Assembly (NCBI GenBank): GCA_023231165.1
Contig: JALNVY010000144.1
Coordinates: forward strand, 1-6,261
Length of the DNA stretch: 6,261 nucleotides
Reading direction: 5' to 3'
DNA from: Syntrophales bacterium
GTDB lineage: Bacteria; Desulfobacterota; Syntrophia; Syntrophales; UBA8958
Shown: positions 1 through 6,261 of the stretch, one piece after another
Layout: each line of letters starts with the position of its first letter
Position numbering within the stretch: position 1 is the first letter of the stretch
Notes under the pieces: model-generated
What the model saw: the letters and a program-made list of their open reading frames with translations, nothing else
What the model was told of the DNA's origin: nothing
The model's database searches: none
Position numbers and translations under genes: made by a program

Positions 1-1327
1 GCGCTTACGCCGTGGTTGCGGAAATGACGGGTGATATTTTCCACGACTACAATGGCGTCGTCCACCAGGATGCCGATGGAGAAGATTAGGGCGAAAAGGG
101 TCACCCGGTTCAGGGTGTAGCCATACAGATAGGTGATAAGCAGGGTCAGGGCGAGGGTGACGGGGACGGCCACGGCCACGACTAAGGACTCCCGCCAACC
201 AAGAAATAGGGCGATCAGAATAATGACGGAAACAGTGGCGATCAACATATGCTTCAAGAGTTCATCCGATTTTTCCTTCGCCGTTTCGCCATAGTTTCTG
301 GTGACGGTCATCTGAACATCGGCGGGGATGAGTCGCCCTTTCATGGTCTCGACCTTGCGAAGGGCTTCATGGGCCACGTCGCTGGCGTTAGCCCCTTTTT
401 TCTTGGCAACGGCAATAGTTACCGCTTCGAACTGGCCGGGGGCGCGGTTTTTGGCTCCTATGGATGCTGAGGCCGGTCCGAGGCCCATAAAGACGTAGGA
501 ATTAGCCTCCTCCGGACCATCGAGGATCGCGGCGACGTCGCGCAGATAGACGGGACGTCCATTAGCAACGGTAATGACGATCCTACCCAGGTCGTCGGCA
601 TTTTTTATGAAACTGCCGGTTTCAACCAGCATTTCCCTGTTGCCGGTAATGGTGGAACCTGCCGGCAGAGCGACGTTTGCCTTCTGCAGACTTCCCATGA
701 TCTGAAAAGGGGAAGCGCCATAGGCCCGCAACCGTGCCGGGTCGAGATTGAGACGGAGTTGACGGCGCTGGCCGCCGGTGACGGATGTTTCTGAAACATC
801 GCTTCCCTTTTTTATCTCCGTGCAGACTTCCATGGCCATCCGGCGCAGTTCGAAGCCCGTGTAAGAGGGATTTTCACTCCAGAGAGTCATGGTCAGGATA
901 GGGACGTCGTCAATTGATTTCGGTTTGACCAGGGGCTGAGAAACGCCCGGGGAATCCAGTCATAATGAGACATGAGCTTGTTATGGAGCTTGACCAGACT
1001 ATCCTCCATATTCTCCCCCACATAGAAACGGACGATGGTCAGGTTGAAACCGGGTTTCACAATTGAGTAAACGTATTCAACCCCTTTGATTTCCCAGAGG
1101 AGCTTTTCCATGGGATAAGTAACCCGCTCTTCTACCTCCTTAGCCGAGGCTCCGGGATAGTTTACAAAGACGTCCACCATGGGGACGACGATTTGGGGTT
1201 CTTCCTCCCGTGGGGTGACGATGACAGCGAAAAGACCGAGCAACAGCGACGCCATGACAATGAGGGGAGTCAGCTTAGATTGGATAAATGCCTTCGCGAT
1301 CCGTCCGGAGACGCCCATTCCTGTCAT
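1..1327 (-). pseudogene. RND efflux permease (AcrB/AcrD/AcrF family), frameshifted and cut by the left edge
   Basis: Inner-membrane, proton-driven pump subunit of a tripartite efflux system. The first frame (1327 to 893) gives residues 1-126: TM1 at about 17-38, then the porter-domain start with [17 protein letters not shown] and a GVEYVYS segment. It then loses family likeness and stops after 18 more codons. Reading one base back, frame 2 stays open from about 950 to base 1 and continues the porter domain (IDDVPI, GGQRRQLRLNLDP), then TM2-TM4 (about residues 361-432) with GILVDDAIVVVENI. The paired aspartates (about D423, D424) match the proton-relay pair of AcrB TM4. The first ATG of frame 2 is at 890. 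About 442 of the roughly 1,000-1,060 residues usual for the family lie in the window. The start at 1327 has no clear Shine-Dalgarno. It sits 31 bases after the adaptor gene, as the last visible gene of the operon. Substrate cannot be read from sequence. A genuine pseudogene or a one-base sequence error would both fit. Confidence 0.85.
949..952 (-). other. Frameshift site in the RND permease gene
   Basis: On the coding strand the codons read ATT CCC CGG GCG, giving I-P-R-A and a stop 18 codons after IP. Adding one C to this run of four gives ATT CCC CCG GGC GTT TCT CAG, that is [20 protein letters not shown], the pattern expected at this place in RND permeases. A one-base loss in a short homopolymer is the simplest explanation. 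A run of four C is a poor slippery site, and codons CCC and CGG do not re-pair well after a -1 slip, so programmed frameshifting looks unlikely. Confidence 0.85.
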
Positions 1328-1358
1328 AAAATAATGATCCGCAAGATAAAGTAATGTT

Positions 1359-2474
1359 TTACTTGAGTTGGTTCTTCTGGACTACGCCGCCATCTACCGC
1401 CCTTTGCGTCCCTTCGGAAACGATCTGCTCGTTTTGAGCGAGACCGGAGAGGATTTCTATTCTCCTATCTGGATATGTCCTGCCGGTTTTAACAAGGCGG
1501 TAGGTCATGACTCCGTTTGGCGCCACTACATAAATTCCCGATAACTGCCCCTTCGAAACAACAGACCCCTCCGGGACGAGGAGGGTTTCCTTTTTCCCCA
1601 CCGGGATGCGGATGCGGGCATAAAGACCGCTCTTCAATCCGGCGGTGGGCAGAGCGATTTTGATCAGGAAAGTTCGCGACTGGGGGTCCACAACCGGGAT
1701 AATATCCCGAATGGAGCCCCGGAGCTGCCGATTTGTCGCCTCAATTGCAACATCGACGGTCATGCCTTTACTCAGGCGTCTCGTGAGTGTTTCTTCGGCG
1801 AACGCTTCCACATACAAAGCCTTATCGCTCTCGATGGTGAGCAAGAGTTGCCCGGGGACTGCCATGCTGCCCCCATCTATTTTTTTACTGGTGATTATGC
1901 CGGTTACAGGGGCCTTTATTTTTGCATAAGCCTCATAGATCCCCGTCTCCTCATAGGCGGCTTTAGCCCTTTCATACTCGCTGTCCGCCATCTTTTTCTG
2001 TGTTTCCACCTGATCCATCTCCTGCTGAGACACGGCCTTTTCCGCGTAGAGCTGTCGATAACGGCGCCACGTTATCTCGGTCATGGCCTTGTTCGAGTTC
2101 GCCGTCTCCATCGCCATGGCCGCACCCTTAACTTTTTGAAGCAACTCCCGGTTATCGATAGTCGTCAGGAGCTGACCGGCCTTGACCCGGTCCCCTTCCC
2201 GGACATGGACCGCCGTTACCACCCCCATTATTCGGCTGGCGACGTTGCTTACCTGCTCCGATTTTACCGTGCCTGTTGTTTCATAGGTCTCATCGACTTT
2301 GGAAAGGACGACGGTAGTAACTTTTACATCCGTAACCGTCGGTCGCGGGCGTTCCGCTGTTGTCGAGGCGCCCTGACATCCCCCCATGATAAAAGATGCA
2401 AGGCACAGCAAAACCAGGAGCGTGTTCAAAATCTCTCCACTTTTATCGTATAAGCAAATGGAATTTTTCTTCAT
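1359..2474 (-). CDS. Efflux RND transporter periplasmic adaptor (membrane fusion protein), probable lipoprotein
   Basis: Links the inner-membrane RND pump to the outer-membrane channel. The 371 residues follow the HlyD/AcrA plan. The N-terminus has a hydrophobic segment (about 15-31) ending in IMGGC, a loose lipobox that would make Cys33 the lipidated residue. The first half of the lipoyl domain is at about 79-108 ([18 protein letters not shown]), the alpha-helical hairpin at about 110-180 is rich in charged residues and Gln, and the second lipoyl half is at about 184-216 ([17 protein letters not shown]). A beta-barrel (about 218-295) and a membrane-proximal domain (about 296-371) follow. Length is normal. 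AGGAA lies six bases before the ATG at 2474, which supports this start. The gene is 15 bases after the TolC-like gene and 31 before the permease, so the three are very probably co-transcribed. Family is sure; lipidation is likely but the lipobox is not ideal. Confidence 0.93.
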   Translation of the reverse strand: MKKNSICLYDKSGEILNTLLVLLCLASFIMGGCQGASTTAERPRPTVTDVKVTTVVLSKVDETYETTGTVKSEQVSNVASRIMGVVTAVHVREGDRVKAGQLLTTIDNRELLQKVKGAAMAMETANSNKAMTEITWRRYRQLYAEKAVSQQEMDQVETQKKMADSEYERAKAAYEETGIYEAYAKIKAPVTGIITSKKIDGGSMAVPGQLLLTIESDKALYVEAFAEETLTRRLSKGMTVDVAIEATNRQLRGSIRDIIPVVDPQSRTFLIKIALPTAGLKSGLYARIRIPVGKKETLLVPEGSVVSKGQLSGIYVVAPNGVMTYRLVKTGRTYPDRRIEILSGLAQNEQIVSEGTQRAVDGGVVQKNQLK

Positions 2475-2489
2475 GTTCGTTTCCTGAGG

Positions 2490-3848
2490 CTATGGTTCTA
2501 TTTTCAGGTCTTTCATAATGATTCCGCTTTCATAACTCAATTTCACGATGGCCATGCGGTACTCTCCTTCCCTGGCCGTATGGTTGGCCCGGGCCTGATC
2601 CAGACTGGCCTGGGCGTTCAGCAGATCGATAAGGGGATAAAGACCGTTTTCATAGCGGACCCGTACCAGCCTTTTCCCCTCTTCCGCCGACTTCAGAGCA
2701 TTCCGGGAAATTTCCATGTTTGTTCGTGCCTCGTTAATATTGAGGTAGGACTCATAAATTCTGAAGGAGATGGTTTTTTTCAGGGAGGAGAGCTGCTCCT
2801 GAGCTTCGCCGGCCTTATACTTTGCCTGGGCTCGCTCATATTCCCTCTTTGTACCGTCGAACAGGTCCCAACGGAGAAAGGCCGTCACCTGCCAATTGCT
2901 GCCCTCACTGCCCAGGGGCCGGTTGGGATCGTTCATCTGATAAGCGCCTCCCACCCCTATATAGGGGAAATAGCCCGCTTCAGCCAGTTTTATGTTCTTT
3001 TTGGCGTTATCACTGTGAATCTCCCAGGATTTGACGTCCCGCCGCGTCTCCGCCGCCTTTTCATAGGCCGCCATATCCAACAAGGGAAGTTCCGGAGTAG
3101 CATCGTTAAGATCCACATTCCCCTCCATGCCCAGGAGCAGGCCAAGTCCTCTTTTAGCCATCCGGACGTTCTTTTCCGCGCTGACCCTTCGCTGCTCCGC
3201 CTCGGATAGGGAAGTGGCAGCCCGCAGGGTGTCGGCATACTGGCCCATGCCTTTTCCATATCTCACCTCGGCGATCCGCAGATGTTCCACCGCCTCGGCA
3301 ACGGCCTTTTCCGTAGCCCCGAAGGACGACTTGACCGTCTGCAAAGTTAACGCGGCCTGGGCGACCTGATAGGCGATCTGCTCCTGCTTTCGGAGCAACT
3401 CCTCCTGCTTGGCGGACGACTCCCCTTTGGACATTTGGAGACCAACGAGTCCTTTCCTGGTAAATATCGGCTGTTCGATGGCCAGGGAGGTTTGAAAATT
3501 ATTAACGGGATCGGGGTGATTAAGGGTTAGCGGGTTGAAATCCTGCTGCTCGATCCGCTGCTGGTCCAGTTTGGTCATAAAGGCATAACCGGGATTCACG
3601 GTCCTCAGGTAGCGTTCCTCAAATATTACTTTCGGCAGCAAATAGCTCCTGGCTATGCCAACCCCTTCTTTACTGGCCAGGGCGGCGTTCTGCATTGCCT
3701 TTAGCTCATGATTATTCTGAAGGGCCACCCTGACGGCTTCATAAAAAGAAAGATTATGCTCTTCCGCAAAGGCATATCCTGTCCCTAAGAGAAAGAATAT
3801 GCAGAGGGGAAAAAATAGTCGGCTTAAAGAGAGACCTTTCAGGTTCAT
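2490..3848 (-). CDS. TolC family outer-membrane efflux protein
   Basis: Trimeric outer-membrane channel with a periplasmic tunnel, the exit duct of the pump encoded downstream. I chose the ATG at 3848 (452 residues): it gives a standard signal peptide (Lys near the start, hydrophobic FFPLCIFFLLGTGYAFA, likely cut after AFA before EEHN) and has a weak GAG about seven bases upstream. The same frame also opens at a GTG at 3863, five codons earlier, with no visible Shine-Dalgarno. After the signal the protein shows the two OEP repeats of the family: the first begins LSFYEAVRVALQNNHELKAM and continues through long helices rich in Ala, Gln and Glu to a GLGLLLGMEG segment. The second, shorter before its helices, includes YFPYIGVGGAYQM, then WDLFDGTKREYERAQAKY and VRYENGLYPLIDLLNAQASL. 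Length is typical. It is the first gene of the efflux operon, 40 bases after the hemerythrin gene. Specific substrate is unknown. Confidence 0.93.
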   Translation of the reverse strand: MNLKGLSLSRLFFPLCIFFLLGTGYAFAEEHNLSFYEAVRVALQNNHELKAMQNAALASKEGVGIARSYLLPKVIFEERYLRTVNPGYAFMTKLDQQRIEQQDFNPLTLNHPDPVNNFQTSLAIEQPIFTRKGLVGLQMSKGESSAKQEELLRKQEQIAYQVAQAALTLQTVKSSFGATEKAVAEAVEHLRIAEVRYGKGMGQYADTLRAATSLSEAEQRRVSAEKNVRMAKRGLGLLLGMEGNVDLNDATPELPLLDMAAYEKAAETRRDVKSWEIHSDNAKKNIKLAEAGYFPYIGVGGAYQMNDPNRPLGSEGSNWQVTAFLRWDLFDGTKREYERAQAKYKAGEAQEQLSSLKKTISFRIYESYLNINEARTNMEISRNALKSAEEGKRLVRVRYENGLYPLIDLLNAQASLDQARANHTAREGEYRMAIVKLSYESGIIMKDLKIEP

Positions 3849-3888
3849 TTTATCTCGTTTCACTTAGAGATAATAGCTATAAAATGGA

Positions 3889-4395
3889 TCAGTCAATCTT
3901 GCTCCACACCGATAGCTCATCAAATGCTTCCGGAAGTTTGCCCTTGTCCTTTAGAGTGCGAATAGTAGGAAGATATATGTTAGTATCAATCCCTTGTTCT
4001 TGAAGATACTTGGCCAGACTGCGATCTGTAATTCGAATGTGCTCCAACAACCAATTTTCAATTGCAAAGGATACTTTTAACTTTAGGTCCTTCGATGCCC
4101 CTTCCGCTTGTGCCTGATTAACATAAATGGATACTTCATGCTTAAAATGTTCATGCCACTGGCGATGATGCTCATAATTCGGATAATTAGACGAAACCAT
4201 TGCGTACTCCTCTGCCGCAAAATGGTACATTACATAATTGGAAAGAAAAGAGATAGCCTCCGCAAAGATTGTTCCCTCCGCTTTTATGGCGGAAGGTTGT
4301 ACAACTAAATTCCCAAGTTTAAGTAAAGCGCGATGGTGTTCATCAATATCTTTGTTACCAGTTAGAAGATCTTCCGTTAATTCAAATAACTTCAT
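3889..4395 (-). CDS. Bacteriohemerythrin (O2-binding di-iron protein)
   Basis: A soluble four-helix bundle protein that binds O2, and in some relatives NO, at a non-heme di-iron centre; roles proposed for the family are O2 storage, delivery, sensing or detoxification. All seven expected ligands can be placed: His21 (in IDEHHRALL), His58 and Glu62 (HFAAEE), His77 and His81 (HRQWHEHF), His119 and Asp124 (HIRITD). There is no signal peptide, membrane segment or fused signalling domain, so it is probably cytoplasmic. At 168 residues it is longer than the usual 130-140, with about 33 extra residues after the last helix (LQEQGIDTN onward) that I do not recognise. The start at 4395 is preceded by a very strong Shine-Dalgarno. 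Hand counts of several 60-base lines give about 35-45% G+C, against 65% or more in the richest lines of neighbouring genes, which suggests a different history. Its stop is 40 bases before the TolC-like gene, so co-transcription with the pump is possible but not shown. Confidence 0.94.
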   Translation of the reverse strand: MKLFELTEDLLTGNKDIDEHHRALLKLGNLVVQPSAIKAEGTIFAEAISFLSNYVMYHFAAEEYAMVSSNYPNYEHHRQWHEHFKHEVSIYVNQAQAEGASKDLKLKVSFAIENWLLEHIRITDRSLAKYLQEQGIDTNIYLPTIRTLKDKGKLPEAFDELSVWSKID

Positions 4396-4555
4396 ACCAA
4401 CCCTCCCTTTTTCATAAATATCAAAAAATTCTTGAAGCAGCTACTGGATAATTTCGTACGACCTTAGTGATTCACTTTTTCTTTCAAGTTCCTCAGCGCT
4501 CTATTTTGACTATATTTCTTCAATTTCTCCTGACTTGCTCCGGATGTAACCGCTT
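4396..4555. other. AT-rich intergenic region between murI and the bacteriohemerythrin gene
   Basis: A gene-free stretch of 160 bases, the longest in the window and the most likely place for a promoter reading into the hemerythrin gene. I could not fix one. On the minus strand TTGAAA (4487-4482) resembles a -35 box but has no good -10 box at 16-18 bases, and TATAGT (4514-4509) resembles a -10 box but lacks a good -35. An 8-base palindrome, TCGTACGA, sits at 4454-4461. No stem-loop followed by a T run is visible after murI, so read-through from upstream cannot be excluded. Confidence 0.4.
4401..4408 (-). promoter_or_regulatory. Strong ribosome binding site of the bacteriohemerythrin gene
   Basis: On the coding strand AGGGAGGG is followed by TTGGT and the ATG at 4395. 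This is by far the best Shine-Dalgarno in the window and fixes the start. It suggests high translation, in contrast to the weak sites of the TolC-like and permease genes. Confidence 0.8.
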
Positions 4556-5368
4556 TTACAGGGGCAGCTTTACCACTTCGACATGGCCGAGACTCCGGCC
4601 CAGGAAACGCTCGGCGATGGTCTGAAAACGGAAGGGTACATCGGAGACGCAGAAATGATACTCTGGAGGAATCCGCAGAGGATTGGCAAGACCCTTTTTT
4701 TGCAGTAGCTTGGCCGTAATCTCCGCCATCGCCTCGGCAGAATCGACGAGATGTATAAAGGGACCGACAATATCTTGCAGGAGGGGCTTAAGGAGGGGGT
4801 AATGGGTGCAGCCCAAAACCAGGGTGTCCACATGTTCTGCCAGGACCGGCTTGAGATATTCCTGGGCCGTCAGGCGGGTGACGGGATGGTCCAGCCAGCC
4901 CTCTTCCACCAGGGGTACAAAAAGAGGGCAAGCCTGGGAAAAGACGCGAATGTCCGGATCATTTTGGTGGATTGTCCTCGCATAGGCGTTGCTGTTGATA
5001 GTTGTGGGGGTGCCAATGACGGCAACCTGCTTCGTTTTTGTCGCTTCCACGGCGCATAGTGCGCCGGCCTCGATGACGCCGAGGACGGGAACGGGAGATC
5101 GCTCCTGGATTGGCTCATAGGCCACGGAGGCGATAGTGTTGCAGGCAATAATGAGAAGCTTGACCTTCTGCTTGAGGAGATAATCAGTGATTTCGGTGGC
5201 ATACTGGGTAATCGTTTCCACGGACTTGACACCATAGGGAACCCGGGCGGTATCCCCGAAATAAATAATGTTTTCGAAAGGCAGGCGTTCCATAAGGGCA
5301 CGGACCACGGTCAGGCCGCCGATTCCGGAATCAAAAACGCCGATCGGATGGATTAATTTCAGGTCCAT
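4556..5368 (-). CDS. murI: Glutamate racemase
   Basis: Cofactor-independent cytoplasmic enzyme that turns L-glutamate into D-glutamate for peptidoglycan. The 270 residues match the normal family length. Both catalytic cysteines are present: Cys76 in IIACNT and Cys187 in LGCTHYP. The N-terminal IGVFDSGIGGLTVV with Asp13 and Ser14, the YFGDTARVPYG loop (about 36-46), GTPTT (about 119-123) and the PLVEEGW segment with Glu155/Glu156 are all as expected. I chose the ATG at 5368 because family homology begins right after it, a GAG lies six bases upstream, and it falls seven bases after the stop of the methyltransferase gene. The frame stays open to an ATG at 5464, but those 32 residues have no family likeness and would overlap the preceding gene. 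The close spacing suggests co-transcription with, and possibly translational coupling to, the methyltransferase. Confidence 0.97.
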   Translation of the reverse strand: MDLKLIHPIGVFDSGIGGLTVVRALMERLPFENIIYFGDTARVPYGVKSVETITQYATEITDYLLKQKVKLLIIACNTIASVAYEPIQERSPVPVLGVIEAGALCAVEATKTKQVAVIGTPTTINSNAYARTIHQNDPDIRVFSQACPLFVPLVEEGWLDHPVTRLTAQEYLKPVLAEHVDTLVLGCTHYPLLKPLLQDIVGPFIHLVDSAEAMAEITAKLLQKKGLANPLRIPPEYHFCVSDVPFRFQTIAERFLGRSLGHVEVVKLPL

Positions 5369-5375
5369 AGACAGC

Positions 5376-6261
5376 TCATTTCTTGGGGATGACACGCCGC
5401 CGCACCGGGGCGCGGCGTTCCGGGGCAGTTTCCTTGACCGGAATCGCATCGGCGTCGACAACATCTATTAACACGCCCCGCATCTCGTCCGGGATGGTAT
5501 TAAACCCGGGGGAAGTTTCTTCCGGCTGAGTGATCCGCTGGGATAGAATCCTTCCGGGTTCACGATTCCCCTCCCCGCTCGTTTTTCCGAAACGCTGATT
5601 ACTGATGATTTCCGGGCTTTTTTTGATTTTGTTAATTCTTGTCTTAATGAGGGCAGCGGGGATGGATTTAAATCTATCCCCCGTCACGCTGGTTATCTTT
5701 GCATGTCCCCGTCCGGCCACATGATCAGCCCCGGGACCGGAATCGATTGCCCGCAGATGTTCGCCATCTCCGTCCCGCCGTTTTTCTTCCGGTGCTTTTT
5801 GTTTCCTGCTGCCCTCGTAGATCTCGTATTCCAGCAGGCGGCTTTCCAGCTCGCCGTTGTATAAAATCACCCGCCGGGAAGTGCGGAGCCCCACTTTCTT
5901 GGTTAAATCCGGATTGGCCGTAAAAATATAGCCTCTATACCCCCCACATCTCTCTTTGAAAAAATCACCGATCCCTTCATAGAGACCGGCAAGGTCGGCT
6001 TCTTCCCCCAACCGCTGGCCGTAGGGGGGGTTCATAACCACAATACCCTTTTCCCCCGGTATAGAGGTTTCTTCAAAAGGACATTGGCGAAATTGGATAT
6101 ACCGACCCATTTTTGCCCTCCCGGCGTTGACACCGGCTGCCCGGACCGCATCCAGAGAAATGTCCGTGGCAATTATCCGTCCGGGAATATCCTTCCGCTC
6201 TCCTTTTCTGACCTTCAGACGCACTTGTTGCCACAGGTCGTCGTCAAATCCTTTCAGGTGA
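5376..6261 (-). CDS. RlmL/YpsC-like (UPF0020) rRNA guanine-N2 methyltransferase, C-terminal part
   Basis: SAM-dependent methyltransferase, probably acting on 23S rRNA. The gene enters from the right edge; the N-terminal THUMP domain and SAM-binding motif I would lie outside. The first whole codon in view is His, followed by LKGFDDDLWQQV, which resembles the region after motif I in E. coli RlmL. A GTG at 6224 is only an internal valine codon. Counting from it, ATDISLDAVRAAGVNAG (about 19-35) holds the acidic residue at the end of strand 2, VMNPPYGQRLG (about 63-73) is the catalytic motif IV, and LYNGELESRLLEYEIYEG (about 121-138) is the usual end of the domain. A tail of about 140 residues follows, rich in Lys, Arg, Glu, Gly and Pro and ending RRAPVRRRVIPKK, which I do not recognise as a domain. 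The stop is seven bases before murI. The family is clear; the exact rRNA position modified is not. Confidence 0.88.
   Translation of the reverse strand, partial: HLKGFDDDLWQQVRLKVRKGERKDIPGRIIATDISLDAVRAAGVNAGRAKMGRYIQFRQCPFEETSIPGEKGIVVMNPPYGQRLGEEADLAGLYEGIGDFFKERCGGYRGYIFTANPDLTKKVGLRTSRRVILYNGELESRLLEYEIYEGSRKQKAPEEKRRDGDGEHLRAIDSGPGADHVAGRGHAKITSVTGDRFKSIPAALIKTRINKIKKSPEIISNQRFGKTSGEGNREPGRILSQRITQPEETSPGFNTIPDEMRGVLIDVVDADAIPVKETAPERRAPVRRRVIPKK

Noticed and set aside
784..800. Perfect inverted repeat GATGTTTC-T-GAAACATC
   Set aside because: It lies inside the permease reading frame (coding for SDVSETS), has a one-base centre that cannot form a normal hairpin loop, and has no partner sites nearby. 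It is most likely chance within coding sequence, though an operator-like site cannot be ruled out.
893..955. Programmed frameshifting in the permease
   Set aside because: The site has only four C, no canonical slippery heptamer, and RND permeases are not known to use recoding. A single-base loss or sequence error explains it more simply.
1848..2453. Plus-strand open frame of 201 codons
   Set aside because: It is antisense to the well-supported adaptor gene, its translation has no recognisable domain, and its composition looks like a shadow of the coding strand.
2580..3209. Plus-strand open frame of 209 codons
   Set aside because: It is antisense to the TolC-like gene, with no recognisable domain or good ribosome binding site.
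4535..4558. Possible terminator after murI (GTAA...TTAC)
   Set aside because: The stem would be only four base pairs, overlaps the stop codon and is not followed by a T run.
5369..5464. Longer murI start at 5464
   Set aside because: The 32 added residues show no glutamate racemase likeness, overlap the methyltransferase gene in another frame, and the ATG at 5368 starts right at the conserved N-terminus.
1..6261. A novel defence, mobile or CRISPR-type system
   Set aside because: Every substantial coding region belongs to a well-known housekeeping or efflux family. No repeats, integrase, transposase or unknown gene cluster is visible.

Overview
All genes in this window lie on the minus strand, so the biological order runs from the right edge to the left edge. 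The content is chromosomal: the end of an RNA methyltransferase gene, glutamate racemase (murI), a bacteriohemerythrin, and a tripartite RND efflux operon (outer-membrane factor, periplasmic adaptor, inner-membrane permease). The envelope genes show a Gram-negative bacterium. The mixed G+C, the hemerythrin and the style of the RND proteins recall anaerobic or microaerophilic Desulfobacterota (Syntrophus/Geobacter-like). That placement is inference from general resemblance and was not tested by a search.

Right part (6261 to 4556): the C-terminal part of a RlmL/YpsC-type (UPF0020) rRNA methyltransferase runs in from outside the window and ends in an unusual basic tail of about 140 residues. Seven bases later murI begins, complete, with both catalytic cysteines, so the two genes are probably co-transcribed. 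Next comes a gene-free stretch of 160 bases without a convincing terminator or promoter.

Middle (4395 to 3889): a complete bacteriohemerythrin with all seven predicted di-iron ligands and a very strong Shine-Dalgarno. It is clearly more AT-rich than its neighbours.

Left part (3863 to 1): an efflux operon in the order TolC-like protein, lipoprotein adaptor, RND permease, with gaps of 15 and 31 bases. The permease is cut by the left edge. Its reading frame is broken about 126 codons in, at a run of four C (coding strand); one extra C restores the family sequence through to the edge. The gene is therefore either a recent pseudogene or intact with a one-base sequence error. The three proteins would form one pump from inner membrane to exterior.

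I found no RNA gene, CRISPR array, mobile element or clearly new system. The points most worth a second look are the permease frameshift, the methyltransferase tail, and the AT-rich hemerythrin lying directly upstream of the pump genes.
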